From Corynebacterium casei LMG S-19264 (lineage in GTDB: Bacteria; Actinomycetota; Actinomycetes; Mycobacteriales; Mycobacteriaceae): a stretch of 64,000 bases of DNA. This document shows, in pieces, positions 24,931 to 33,815 of the stretch. The notes under the pieces were generated by a model. It was not told where the DNA came from. It saw only the letters and a program-made list of their open reading frames with translations, and ran no database searches. The first letter of the stretch is position 1; each line of letters starts with the position of its first letter. Made by a program: the position numbers and the translations under genes. Where the stretch lies: the NCBI RefSeq assembly GCF_000550785.1, contig NZ_CP004350.1:80835-144834 (forward strand). Direction: 5' to 3'.

Positions 24931-25595
24931 GCAGCAGCCAGGATTATGGCATCTATTTAGTCACCGACCCAGTGCTGTGCGGGGCGCGCGGCGTGGTGGA
25001 AACCGTGCGCCTGGCCGTGGACGGCGGCGTGCACACGGTGCAGCTGCGCGATAAACACGCCAGTTTTGACCAACAGCTATCCCAACTTGAGCAGCTTGCA
25101 GAAGTTATCGATGGCCGCGCGAAGCTAGTGATCAACGACCGCCTCGATGTCGCCGTCGAAGCTCAAAGGCGTGGCATTGCCATCGACGGCGTGCACTTGG
25201 GCCAAGCCGATGAAGCCGTACTGACCGCGCGCGAAGAACTCGGTACGGGTGCCATTATCGGCTTAACCGCGAATACCGAAGAACACCTCGCTGCCGTTGC
25301 CGCACTTCCCGCAGGCACCGTGGATTATGTCGGCGTCGGTGTTATCCGGCCGACTTCTACCAAGCCGGATCATCCACCAGCACTGGGCATCGCGGGCTTT
25401 GCGCACCTGACCGCAATATCCCCGGTGCCGACCGTGGCCATTGGCGGCGTCCTCGCCGAAGACATCGCTGACCTGCGCGCAGCAGGGGCCGCTGGTGTCT
25501 GCTTTGTCTCCGCGCTGTGTGCTGCCGAGGATCCCGAGCATGTTGCCCGCAGCATGGCCGATGCCTGGAACCAATCCACTTATATAAAGGAATAA
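24927..25595 (+). CDS. thiE: Thiamine-phosphate synthase
   Basis: A 222-residue TIM-barrel enzyme joining HMP pyrophosphate to THZ phosphate to give thiamine phosphate. Motifs: [14 protein letters not shown] (pyrophosphate binding), [40 protein letters not shown] and the phosphate loop [11 protein letters not shown]. The start overlaps the thiM stop. It combines the products of thiM in this operon and thiD in the converging one. Confidence 0.95.
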   Translation: MSSSQDYGIYLVTDPVLCGARGVVETVRLAVDGGVHTVQLRDKHASFDQQLSQLEQLAEVIDGRAKLVINDRLDVAVEAQRRGIAIDGVHLGQADEAVLTAREELGTGAIIGLTANTEEHLAAVAALPAGTVDYVGVGVIRPTSTKPDHPPALGIAGFAHLTAISPVPTVAIGGVLAEDIADLRAAGAAGVCFVSALCAAEDPEHVARSMADAWNQSTYIKE

Positions 25596-25603
25596 CAAAA
25601 ACC

Positions 25604-26650
25604 GTGAAAACTACATCAATTTCTCTTCGCACCATCGCCGCAGCCGCCGTTGTTGCCCTTGCTACCTTGCTAACTAGCTGTGCGGGAGGTGATGCGGCGG
25701 AGGGGGTATCGGCAAGCAATGCGAAAACTACCGTGCGCTTTGCGCTGGACTGGACACCGAATACCAACCACACGGGGCTCTACGTGGCATTGAACAAGGG
25801 CTACTTCGAAGACGCCGGCATTGACGTGGAAATCTTGCCGTTTAATAACAGCAACCCCGAAGTGCTTGTCGATGCCGGCCAAGCCGAGTTTGGCATCAGC
25901 TTCCAAGACACGGCGTCGATGTCCATGGCGTCTGGCGCGGACCTGAAATCAGTACTCGCCGTGGAACAAACCTGGGCCACGGAAGTAGCGGTACTGGCAG
26001 ACCGTGATGACATCCAAAGCCCTGCCGACTTGGATGGGCTGACCTTCGGTGGATTCGATAACCCGGCGGAGACCAAGACTATGCAGGGCGTGGTACAGTC
26101 CGCAGGCGGCGACGGCGAATTCGAAACCGTGACGCTGGGAACTTCTGCCTATGAGGCGTTGTACTCCGGTGATGTTGATTTCACCGTCCCTTATGTCGCC
26201 TGGGAAGGCATCGAAGCTGAACACCGCGGCGTGGACCTGAAGACTTTCGCGTACACCGATTATGGTTTCCCGGATGCGTACCAAGTCTTGGTGGTGGGCA
26301 ATAACACCTGGTTGGAAGACAATCCGGATACTGCGCGTGACTTTGTGCAGGCCCTTGCTCGCGGCTATGAAGATTCCGTGGAAGATCCTGAATCCGCCGC
26401 AAAGATTTTGCAGGAAGAAAACGCCGGCCTGCTCACTGACCTAGACATGCTGGTGGAAAGCCAAGAGATGCTCGCGGATAAATACATGCTCGATGACAAC
26501 GGTGACTTCGGCGTGCAAACCGAGGAGCACTGGAGCGAGCTCGGCCAGTTCCTCTTCGATTCCGATCTGCTGACTGATAACAACGGCAAACTGTTGGATA
26601 AGCAGCCGGAGTGGTCAGAGTTTTTCACCAATGAATATCTGCAGGACTGA
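25604..26650 (+). CDS. thiY: Thiamine-precursor ABC transporter, substrate-binding lipoprotein (NMT1/ThiY type)
   Basis: A 348-residue protein with signal peptide and lipobox LLTSC (Cys about 26). The mature part is a NMT1/THI5-like binding domain: VRFALDWTPNTNHTGLYVAL, GYFEDAGIDVEIL and AGQAEFGISFQDT. ThiY proteins bind the pyrimidine formylaminopyrimidine, a thiamine breakdown product. The GTG start at 25604 follows AAAGGA at somewhat long spacing. It sits 8 bases after thiE and before the permease. Confidence 0.88.
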   Translation: MKTTSISLRTIAAAAVVALATLLTSCAGGDAAEGVSASNAKTTVRFALDWTPNTNHTGLYVALNKGYFEDAGIDVEILPFNNSNPEVLVDAGQAEFGISFQDTASMSMASGADLKSVLAVEQTWATEVAVLADRDDIQSPADLDGLTFGGFDNPAETKTMQGVVQSAGGDGEFETVTLGTSAYEALYSGDVDFTVPYVAWEGIEAEHRGVDLKTFAYTDYGFPDAYQVLVVGNNTWLEDNPDTARDFVQALARGYEDSVEDPESAAKILQEENAGLLTDLDMLVESQEMLADKYMLDDNGDFGVQTEEHWSELGQFLFDSDLLTDNNGKLLDKQPEWSEFFTNEYLQD

Positions 26651-27432
26651 TGAAGCAGTATTTATCTTTTAAGAATATCTGGGTGCCCGCAGGCTTTCTG
26701 GCCGTGCTGCTTATCGCGTGGGAGTTAATCGTGCGTTTGACCGCGGTGCGCCCGCAGGTGCTGCCGGCGCCAACGCTTGTGGCAAGCTCCGGTTGGGAGC
26801 ACCGCAGCGCACTTGGCGCGCATGCCCTGGCTACCTTAAATGTCACGCTACTGGGCTTTTCGGTGTCATTAGCGTGCGCGTGGCTGATTGCTATCGTCAT
26901 TGATTTCTCGCCGCTGATGCGCCGCGGCCTAGTTCCGCTGCTGATTTCTTCCCAAACCATTCCGATTGTCGCTATCGCGCCGTTGATGATCATCTGGTTC
27001 GGCTTCGGGCTGCTGCCTAAGATTCTGGTGGTGGCTCTGGTGACCTTCTTCCCAGTCACCATCGGGCTAGTCGATGGTTTTGCGCGCGCGGACAGGGAAG
27101 CATCGGCGTTGCTGCGCAGCATGGGTGCCGGGCGCATCAAAGAGTTCCTCTTTTTGCGGCTACCGTCGGCGCTGCCTCTCTTTTTCACTTCCTTGCGCAT
27201 CGGCATTACGTATGCCGTGGTGGGCGCCATCTTCGCCGAGTATGTCGGCGCGAAACAGGGCCTGGGCATTTATATGAGCGTGCAAAAGAATGCTTTTCGC
27301 ACCGATTTGGTGCTCGCCGCAGTTACCGTCGCAGCTGTGATCAGCATTGTGCTCTACCTATCCACGTACCTGGTGGAACGGGCCGTTATTCCGTGGCATA
27401 TCAAAGAAAGGACCGCTGCCAATGAGCGTTAA
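26650..27432 (+). CDS. thiX: Thiamine-precursor ABC transporter, permease
   Basis: A 260-residue inner-membrane protein with about six helices and the BPD_transp_1 fold. The EAA loop reads REASALLRSMGAGRIKEFLFLRLPSAL with the central glycine present. Its ATG overlaps the thiY stop (TGATG), and its last 11 bases overlap the ATPase gene. By position it passes the pyrimidine bound by ThiY. Confidence 0.85.
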   Translation: MKQYLSFKNIWVPAGFLAVLLIAWELIVRLTAVRPQVLPAPTLVASSGWEHRSALGAHALATLNVTLLGFSVSLACAWLIAIVIDFSPLMRRGLVPLLISSQTIPIVAIAPLMIIWFGFGLLPKILVVALVTFFPVTIGLVDGFARADREASALLRSMGAGRIKEFLFLRLPSALPLFFTSLRIGITYAVVGAIFAEYVGAKQGLGIYMSVQKNAFRTDLVLAAVTVAAVISIVLYLSTYLVERAVIPWHIKERTAANER

Positions 27433-28168
27433 AACCTCACCGCAGTTGCACCTCGAGGGCATCTCACGCACCTTCTCGCTTGCCGATGCCCGCCACCGCG
27501 CAGTGCTGGATGACATCTCTTTGACGGTGAATCCCGGGGAATTTGTCTCCATCATTGGGCCATCTGGCTGCGGCAAGAGCACGCTTTTTAACATCATCGC
27601 GGGTTTGGATTCACCGACTAGTGGCACGGTGGGCATCGATGGGGAAGTGGCCTATATGCCGCAAAAGGATGCGTTGTTTCCGTGGCGCAGCATCGCCGCG
27701 AATGCCGCACTCGGCCTGGAAGTCCAAGGTGTAAAACGCCGCGCGGCGCGGGCACGGGTCAAGGAATGGTTTCCCCGCTTTGGGCTTGCGGGCTTTGAAG
27801 ATTCCTTGCCGTTTGAGCTTTCCGGCGGCATGCGCCAGCGGGCAGCACTTTTGCGCACGGTGGTTCAAAACAAGAGCACTTTGCTTCTCGATGAACCCTT
27901 CGGCGCCCTCGACGCGCTTACCAAACAGGATTTACAAACCTGGCTGCAACAAGTGTGGGCCGAACATAATTGGACAGCTCTGCTGATCACGCACGATGTC
28001 CGCGAAGCGATCTTGCTTTCAGACCGCGTGGTGGTGCTCAGCCCACGCCCCGCGTCAGTCAGCCTCATCCTGGACGTTGACCTGCCGAAGCCGCGGGGGA
28101 TCGATGCGTTGACCAGCCCTAGATTCCTAGAACTGGAACGCATATTGCTGGAAACACTGGGCAGCTGA
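27422..28168 (+). CDS. thiZ: Thiamine-precursor ABC transporter, ATPase
   Basis: A 248-residue ABC ATPase with Walker A GPSGCGKSTL, Q-loop YMPQKDALFPW, signature ELSGGMRQRAALLR, Walker B LLLDEPFGALDALT and the switch histidine in LITHD. It has the short form used by nitrate/sulfonate/NMT1-type importers. I start it at ATG 27422 (MSVKTS), inside the end of the permease gene. The operon ends here; the stop is 1 base from the converging tenA stop. Confidence 0.88.
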   Translation: MSVKTSPQLHLEGISRTFSLADARHRAVLDDISLTVNPGEFVSIIGPSGCGKSTLFNIIAGLDSPTSGTVGIDGEVAYMPQKDALFPWRSIAANAALGLEVQGVKRRAARARVKEWFPRFGLAGFEDSLPFELSGGMRQRAALLRTVVQNKSTLLLDEPFGALDALTKQDLQTWLQQVWAEHNWTALLITHDVREAILLSDRVVVLSPRPASVSLILDVDLPKPRGIDALTSPRFLELERILLETLGS

Positions 28169-28169
28169 A

Positions 28170-28841
28170 TCAGGCAGCTGAATCCAGCGCTTGCTGCCAG
28201 AATGCTGCCTCTAAGCGGGTAGCGGCGCGGAAGATTTCCACTAAGGAATCAAAGCGCTCCGCGGTGACACTACCTGCGGTTAGCGCGTCGAGACGTTCGG
28301 TGGCAGCACGTGCTGCGGTTTGGAATTCCGTGCCGGAGTATTCCGCAATCCACTCGCCGTAGGGGTGTTCTTCGCCGGCATCGAGAGCCCGTGTTCGTTG
28401 CGGCTCCAGTGCAGCACCAATTTCTGCGTAGCCAATGGAGCATGGTGAAAGCGCGACGTGCATATCCAGCAGGTCGCCGGACATCCCGGTGTCCAAAACG
28501 TAGCGGGTATAAGCCACGGTGGTTTGTTTTTCTGCCGCCGCATCAAGCTCTTCTTCCGTGATTCCCCAGCGCGCGGTCAGTCGGCGGTGCAGGTCAGTTT
28601 CGTGCACGATAGCCTGTAGTGCGCCCGTTGCGTCCTTAATATCGGCGAGGTTGCGGCTTTTGTACGCAGCCAGAGCGTTTGCCCGCGCGAACTGCACTAG
28701 GAAGTGATAGTCCTGCACCAGGTAGTCCTGGAATACCGGCAAGGGGAGTGTGCCCGCCCCGAGCTTTTGCACGAATTCGTGCTCGGTGTAATCGGTCCAC
28801 TCGGTTCCGATGGCCTTTTTCAAATCTGCAAATAGTGTCAT
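28170..28841 (-). CDS. tenA: Thiaminase II (TenA), cysteine type
   Basis: A 223-residue helical TenA protein. It hydrolyses aminopyrimidines formed from degraded thiamine to HMP. FQDYLVQDYHFLVQFARA and the active-site cysteine in ALSPCSIGYAEIG are present, as is the C-terminal EAAFWQQAL helix. Its start overlaps the stop of the second TenA gene by 4 bases. It completes uptake by ThiYXZ with intracellular release of HMP. Confidence 0.92.
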   Translation of the reverse strand: MTLFADLKKAIGTEWTDYTEHEFVQKLGAGTLPLPVFQDYLVQDYHFLVQFARANALAAYKSRNLADIKDATGALQAIVHETDLHRRLTARWGITEEELDAAAEKQTTVAYTRYVLDTGMSGDLLDMHVALSPCSIGYAEIGAALEPQRTRALDAGEEHPYGEWIAEYSGTEFQTAARAATERLDALTAGSVTAERFDSLVEIFRAATRLEAAFWQQALDSAA

Positions 28842-29503
28842 TGTTTTTCTTCTGTGATGGGGTGGGCGTAGCTGGCATCGAAAAATGCGAGCTCGATTTC
28901 TACTGCGCGGTGAAAGAAGTCTCCGGCAACTTCGCGCTGGGATGGGCCGACGCGGTTTAGTTCCTCGCGCAAAAAGGCGATACGTTCATGGAATTCGGGG
29001 AAATCATGCAAGCGAATCCACTCCGCGTGCACGAAGTTCTTAGGTATAGGGCGTGAGTCGCGGGTTGCCCAGTCAAGATATAGCCATTCCGCAACCAGCA
29101 GTACCGCGACGATGGCCGCGTAGTTGCGGGTATCCGCGGCCTCGCGCATCAAGGCACAAAACGCGGTGGTGGGCTCAGTATTCGGGATTTCTTCACGCTG
29201 CTTCTCGGTAACTCCGAGCGCTTCAAAGGCATCCAGGAAGTAGGTGTTTTCATCGTCCGCAATCTCACCGATAAATTGCGCAAACCGCAGCCGTGGTTCA
29301 AGCGCATCCGCCGTGCTTACCGATGCCCCCAGCAACACCAAGAAACTATCCAAAAAGCGGTAGTCCTGCACCAAGTAGCTGGCCATGACAGAGTCGTCGA
29401 TGGTGGCATCGAAAAGCTCCTGCACAAAGCGGTGAGTAACTGCCTTCTCCCACGTGGTGTGGTTCTGCTCGCGCAAAAGGTCCGTAAATCGTTGAGTGCT
29501 CAT
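28838..29503 (-). CDS. TenA-family protein lacking the catalytic cysteine (TenA_E-like)
   Basis: A 221-residue TenA paralogue. It keeps ASYLVQDYRFLDSFLVLLG near the N-terminus, but the SPC motif of TenA is replaced (VAVLLVAEWLYLDWA), with a glutamate, as in TenA_E proteins. In plants and some bacteria such proteins act on a different amino-pyrimidine intermediate. Having both types back to back suggests successive steps. It is coupled by ATGA overlaps to thiD upstream and tenA downstream. Confidence 0.82.
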   Translation of the reverse strand: MSTQRFTDLLREQNHTTWEKAVTHRFVQELFDATIDDSVMASYLVQDYRFLDSFLVLLGASVSTADALEPRLRFAQFIGEIADDENTYFLDAFEALGVTEKQREEIPNTEPTTAFCALMREAADTRNYAAIVAVLLVAEWLYLDWATRDSRPIPKNFVHAEWIRLHDFPEFHERIAFLREELNRVGPSQREVAGDFFHRAVEIELAFFDASYAHPITEEKQ

Positions 29504-30351
29504 CGCTGTGCTCCTTGCAACTGTAAAGGCGCGTTATTCCACAGCGCGTGGAAGTGATGGACGGGGCCGTGGCCTGCACCGACGTCCAATTCATCCGCGT
29601 GGCGTAGCGCCGCAGTGAGATACTTTTTGGCTTGCCGGACTGCGTCGATATACCCATGGCGCGGCAACAGCGCTGCTATCGCGGCCGATAGCGTGCAGCC
29701 GGTGCCGTGATCGTTGATAGTATCCACGCGCGGTGCGGTCAACTCCACGGTCTCGTGGCCGGTAAGGATATCGATGCTTTCTTCGCCACCCAGATGCCCA
29801 CCTTTCAGCAGCACCCACTGCGAACCCAATGCGCGCAGCTCCTCAAGGGAGGCATGCATTTCTTCCAGGCTGCTCATCTCCACATCGCGGTCAAGCAGCA
29901 CCGATGCCTCCGGAAGGTTCGGTGTAATCAGCGTTGCGCGCGGCACCAGGCGCTCACGAATCGCTTCAACATCATCTTGTTGCATCAGATGATCGCCGCT
30001 TTTAGCCACCATCACCGGATCCAGCACCACCGGGCACTGCGCGTATGTATCCAGCGATTGCCTAATCGCATCGGCGATATCAGCATTCGCAACCATGCCG
30101 ATTTTCACCGCATCGACGCGGACATCCTCAAAGACCGCGGCGATTTGTTCGGCCACGAATTCAGGTTCCATCGCGACGATGCTTCCCACCCCGCGCGTAT
30201 TTTGCGCGACCACCGCGGTGACCACGCTCATCCCATATGCGCCGTTGGCAGAAAATGCTTTTAAGTCTGCTTGAATCCCCGCGCCACCGGTGGGATCTGT
30301 GCCAGCAATGGTTAATACGTTCGGTATCAACGCTTGTCTCCGTTTCATCAC
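29500..30351 (-). CDS. thiD: Hydroxymethylpyrimidine/phosphomethylpyrimidine kinase
   Basis: A 283-residue ribokinase-fold enzyme that phosphorylates HMP twice. Seen: LTIAGTDPTGGAGIQADLKA, AVVAQNTRGV, DPVMVAKSGDHLM, LITPNLPEASVLL and the catalytic NDHGTGCTLSAAIAAL. No TenA or ThiE domain is fused. The start is GTG 30351 or the next codon, ATG 30348. Transcription comes through the TPP riboswitch at 30433-30500. Confidence 0.94.
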   Translation of the reverse strand: MMKRRQALIPNVLTIAGTDPTGGAGIQADLKAFSANGAYGMSVVTAVVAQNTRGVGSIVAMEPEFVAEQIAAVFEDVRVDAVKIGMVANADIADAIRQSLDTYAQCPVVLDPVMVAKSGDHLMQQDDVEAIRERLVPRATLITPNLPEASVLLDRDVEMSSLEEMHASLEELRALGSQWVLLKGGHLGGEESIDILTGHETVELTAPRVDTINDHGTGCTLSAAIAALLPRHGYIDAVRQAKKYLTAALRHADELDVGAGHGPVHHFHALWNNAPLQLQGAQR

Positions 30352-30432
30352 TCATATCGAGTTCGAAGAAGCGAAGCGTGCTGCAATAGATACAGGTATC
30401 CCTGCATATACTGCCTGCGTCGTTTACCGACA

Positions 30433-30500
30433 TTCCTCCGCGAGTCCGAACTCGATCAGGTTCTCGGGTGTAATCTCAGCCCCTTCGGGCACCCCGTGTC
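30433..30500 (-). ncRNA. TPP riboswitch of the thiD-tenA operon
   Basis: On the minus strand the segments CACGGGGTGCC, GGGGCTGAGAT, ACACCCGAGAACCTGATCGAG and GCGGAGGAATG appear in order. The distal arm ends in GGAGG, so ligand binding could hide a ribosome site. A short frame starts at the ATG right after it. thiD begins about 80 bases further on. Confidence 0.92.
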
Positions 30501-30542
30501 TGGCGCCCACGCTAGCACAGAAAGTCCTGGCAAGGAACGACT

Positions 30543-31673
30543 TTAAGAAAATACGCTGAGCGCGTAGAGGATGAAGACGAATAGGTGTGCTCCGCCGTGA
30601 ATCGCGGTGACTTTCTGGGAGTTAAACGTCGCGATGCTCAAAGCCAAGCTGATTCCTAGGAGCAGCAGGTTGGTGGGGTTTTCGGCGAGGGTAACGGTTT
30701 GCCCAGTAAGCAGACCGATGATGAGCACGACCGGCAGAGTGAGGCCAACACAGGAGACGAGCGCGCCGTGAGCGAGGTTGACCACGCGTTGTCCTTCGCC
30801 ACCCCAGGCAGCGCGGACGGTGGTGATTGCTTCGGGCAAAAAGACAATCATTGCGATGATGATGCCGGAAAGCGCGATGGGAGCGCCGAGGCGGTTAAGG
30901 CCGTCATCGAGAAGCGATGCCATATCGTGAGAGAGCAAAACGATCGGAATTACCGTGATGAGCAAAACCAGCGCGCGGGTGAGAATTTCTCCTTTGTGCT
31001 CGCGGAAAATCGCGGCGATTCCGGGGCTGTTGGAAGCAACGATGTCCTTGTCTGTTTCCGTGAAGTCGGCATGCTGGGCGCCGGTTTGGCGGTAGAGAAA
31101 GAATGCGTACAGGATGACCGTCAAGGTCACGACGGTGATGGCCTGCGCGGTGTTATATGCACCATCGGTGCCGATGACAGCCGGAATGGCGAAGGCGGTG
31201 GCGATGAGTACGACGAGCATCGATAAGTATGCGGAAATACCGGCGCGGTTGACCTGCAGGTTGCTATGACACATGCCGCCGACGATGAGTGCCAGGCCGA
31301 TGACTAGGTTGAGGACAATCATGACCGTGGCCATGACGGAATCACGCGCGATGGTGTGATGATCGCCTGGGCCGAGCATGACCGCGGAGATGAGAATGAC
31401 TTCAATGCCGACAATTGAAAGGGTCAGCACCAGGGTGCCGTAGGGATCACCAAGCCGGTGCGCAAGGTGTTCAGCTTGGGTGACAACCCCGCCGGAACAC
31501 ACGATGATGACGCCCACGATGAGCGCAAGAAGGGTGAAGACGAGGGGCATCGATAAGCTGCCGGCGAGAAAACCTGATGCCAGTGATAGTAGTGCGACCG
31601 CAACCCAGCCCAATACAATTCGGGTGATGACGGATCCGGTGAGAACGCCGCGCAGGGCAGTAGAGGCTGACAT
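30543..31673 (-). CDS. chaA: ChaA-type calcium/proton antiporter
   Basis: A 376-residue membrane protein of the CaCA exchanger superfamily with about 11 helices and two inverted alpha-repeats. Key acidic motifs are SIVGIEVILISAVMLGPG (first repeat) and IVFLPEAITTVRAAWGGEG (second repeat). The ATG at 31673 (MSASTAL) follows AAGGAG at 9 bases; the frame is open further upstream without family content. It would export calcium, or sodium/potassium at alkaline pH. Confidence 0.82.
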   Translation of the reverse strand: MSASTALRGVLTGSVITRIVLGWVAVALLSLASGFLAGSLSMPLVFTLLALIVGVIIVCSGGVVTQAEHLAHRLGDPYGTLVLTLSIVGIEVILISAVMLGPGDHHTIARDSVMATVMIVLNLVIGLALIVGGMCHSNLQVNRAGISAYLSMLVVLIATAFAIPAVIGTDGAYNTAQAITVVTLTVILYAFFLYRQTGAQHADFTETDKDIVASNSPGIAAIFREHKGEILTRALVLLITVIPIVLLSHDMASLLDDGLNRLGAPIALSGIIIAMIVFLPEAITTVRAAWGGEGQRVVNLAHGALVSCVGLTLPVVLIIGLLTGQTVTLAENPTNLLLLGISLALSIATFNSQKVTAIHGGAHLFVFILYALSVFS

Positions 31674-31873
31674 GGACGAAGACTCCTTTAAGTGCAGGGT
31701 CGTCCCAGCTCTAGCTATGGCTGTGCAGGTCGTCCTGCCAGCGAGTTCTGACCAGCAGCCTAGCATGTCCGGCAGCTACGGCAAGCTGGAGCCAACTATG
31801 CAATGAAGGAATTGATTCGTAATCAGTTTGGATGCCAAGTCTGCCTATCTCTTGAAGGTTAAATTAGCCAAGA
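31674..31873. promoter_or_regulatory. Promoter region of chaA, end of the AlbA-type gene
   Basis: Two hundred bases between two minus-strand genes, with no gene. It should hold the chaA promoter; I see no clear operator or terminator hairpin. Confidence 0.35.
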
Positions 31874-33559
31874 TCACGTGCGGCGATAAGCTCGTTTTCT
31901 ACTGCTTGGTGGCGCTGTGGCTGTGATCAAACCGATTTCTACAAGATGTCGAAGGGCGGCGCGTACGGTGCTTATTGGCCGATCGGTAAGGTCGCTAACT
32001 TGTTGAGCTGAGAGTTCTTCAGTATTAGATACTGCATCGAATACGTCTTGTTGGGCGGGGGTTAGTTGAGCTCCCGCACTTGAGAGGGTGTATACCCCTT
32101 GGCTCGATTCAATTAACGAACCTTGTTGAGCAAGCTTATCGAGCATGATCTGAAGCTCACCACTGTCGCCGCCTGTCTGCCGTTTGAGATCTTTAGCTGT
32201 GACGGCCCCCAAGTCTTTTGCCAAAACAAGTGCGGCACCTTCAGCGATTGAGAATTCATCTCCAAGTCGTTCCTTAACCCAGGATGCGACTTCTCCGTCT
32301 GCGAGGCCGAATCGCTGCAGAATGACTGTCACTCGAGCAATATCTACCTTAAAAGTCGGCCTGGGAAGACCGACAGATTTCATGGTGTTGATCATGGTCA
32401 AGATCCCTCCACCATTACTTTCGGCAAGTACCCCGTCGTATTCGTGGGACAGTGGGACATCTTGAAGTAGCCTGGCTAATGTCGAATTCCGCGGGATTTG
32501 TTGTCCATCATCGAGGTTCTCGGTAGTTTTGCCGCCAGGCAATCCTCCAGGGCTGCTGATTTCTACGCGGTCTAAAAAGATATCGACACTGATATTTTGG
32601 TCTCGGAATGGTGCGGAGTAGTCACGATGCATCACTGCATTAGCTAATGCCTCGCGTAATACGGTCTCAGGTATTTCTAAGACATCCTTTCCGAGGCTTC
32701 CTTCAATCACCCTTCTTGTTCGAAGGTTTCGACGAATTGCTGCGATTGCATCTAAAACTTGGGTGGCTACGTTGCTTTCACAAAGGACTCGGTCCACGAA
32801 ACGAGTGTTTTCTCCTGCTGGTGCTTTTTCTTTTCCGGGGTGGACCGCCACATCAATAAATAATTGAGGAAAGAATTGTTGAGGATATTCTCCTAACGCC
32901 ATTAGTCCTGCAAGGGTAAGTTCGCCGTCTTGAGTAACTATGGATTTCTGCTTGATCCACTTGTTGGTTTCATCAAAATCCAGCCGAGAATGTTGGCGCT
33001 TCAGCCGAGACTCCATGGCTTTAGTGAGTGAGGTATCTAGGTCATTGATATCAGTACCTGGGACATGTTCTCTGTCGGAAGCGTGCTTGTCGAATCGGTG
33101 TTGGAGTTCGTAGACTTCAAGGGCGCTAAGTCGTTGATCCGCGTCGCCAACTCTTTTAAAGCTTCCGTTCGATACTCCCTTTGATTTTACGAAGCATGGG
33201 CCATTAACAGTTAACGGAGAAATGGTGACTACGACGCATAGTTGTGTGTCCACTTTTAACAGCTCGACGGAATAGTCTGGGACTGGTTCCACGCGAATTG
33301 CGTGCTGGTCGCTGGTATTTAGACCGCTGCGGATACGGTCCTCAACGTCCTTGGCATTGAATCCTGGAGCTGGAGTGAACGATGGTTCTTCTAAACCCAG
33401 TACGATGATTCCGCCATTACTGTTAGCGAAAGCGCTTACCGTTTCCCAGAAACTTTTTGATTCACTCTTATGCGCCCATGCCTTTATTTCTATCAAAGCG
33501 TCATCTCTGCCGAGGGTACGGAGGCGGGCAAGGTGGGAATCTAGTTCAGATTGTTTCAT
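31874..33559 (-). CDS. AlbA/Schlafen-type DNA-binding protein with ATPase-like and winged-helix domains
   Basis: A 561-residue protein. Residues about 20-150 form an AlbA_2 (Schlafen-like) domain: EIKAWAHKSESKSFWETVSA, FANSNGGIIVLGLEE, and later CFVKSKGVSNGSFKRVGDAD. Residues about 280-400 resemble the GHKL-like C-terminal module of RecG-like transcriptional regulators (IPETVLREALANAVMHRDYS). Winged helices follow to the end (LSAQQVSDLTDRPISTVRAAL). The ATG at 33559 has GAGG upstream; an in-frame TTG at 33580 is less likely. Its upstream region contains the seven-fold 21-bp array, suggesting it binds there and controls itself. Relatives are named regulators; biochemistry is little known. Confidence 0.78.
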   Translation of the reverse strand: MKQSELDSHLARLRTLGRDDALIEIKAWAHKSESKSFWETVSAFANSNGGIIVLGLEEPSFTPAPGFNAKDVEDRIRSGLNTSDQHAIRVEPVPDYSVELLKVDTQLCVVVTISPLTVNGPCFVKSKGVSNGSFKRVGDADQRLSALEVYELQHRFDKHASDREHVPGTDINDLDTSLTKAMESRLKRQHSRLDFDETNKWIKQKSIVTQDGELTLAGLMALGEYPQQFFPQLFIDVAVHPGKEKAPAGENTRFVDRVLCESNVATQVLDAIAAIRRNLRTRRVIEGSLGKDVLEIPETVLREALANAVMHRDYSAPFRDQNISVDIFLDRVEISSPGGLPGGKTTENLDDGQQIPRNSTLARLLQDVPLSHEYDGVLAESNGGGILTMINTMKSVGLPRPTFKVDIARVTVILQRFGLADGEVASWVKERLGDEFSIAEGAALVLAKDLGAVTAKDLKRQTGGDSGELQIMLDKLAQQGSLIESSQGVYTLSSAGAQLTPAQQDVFDAVSNTEELSAQQVSDLTDRPISTVRAALRHLVEIGLITATAPPSSRKRAYRRT

Positions 33560-33589
33560 GGGGACCTCACTGTCGCTCAAAGACTATTA

Positions 33590-33736
33590 AGCCTCACTGT
33601 ATACAGTGAGACCGTCATTTTCTATAGTGAGGGCGTCACTTTATATAGTGAGACCGTCGTTTTATGTAGTGAGGACCTAATTTTCTGCAGTGAGGGCGTC
33701 ACTTTATATAGTGAGAGCCCATTTTTATATAGTGAG
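33590..33736. repeat. Seven direct repeats of exactly 21 bp
   Basis: AGTGAG occurs at 33605, 33626, 33647, 33668, 33689, 33710 and 33731, each 21 bases after the last. The consensus before it is CGTCAYTTTATAT. Units 3 and 6 are identical. The first unit contains the perfect palindrome CTCACTGTATACAGTGAG, and others keep CACT-N6-AGTG. Twenty-one bases equal two helical turns, so a protein would load on one face. The array fills the space between the AlbA-type gene (minus) and a membrane-protein gene (plus). Confidence 0.93.
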
Positions 33737-33815
33737 GCTATTGTGGGACAGCGGAAGACGTATTAGTGTGGGGCACACTGAATGCTTGATTCCTATGCGT
33801 GCTCGTTGAGGGGAA

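Noticed and set aside
33590..33736. CRISPR array
   Set aside because: Repeats are contiguous with no spacers, only 21 bp long, and no cas genes are present.
33551..33766. A 71-codon plus-strand frame of heptads ending YSE/CSE across the 21-bp array
   Set aside because: Because 21 is a multiple of three, the repeat is open in this frame by default. It starts inside the opposite gene, has no ribosome site and shifts in quality with unit changes. An operator array explains it better.
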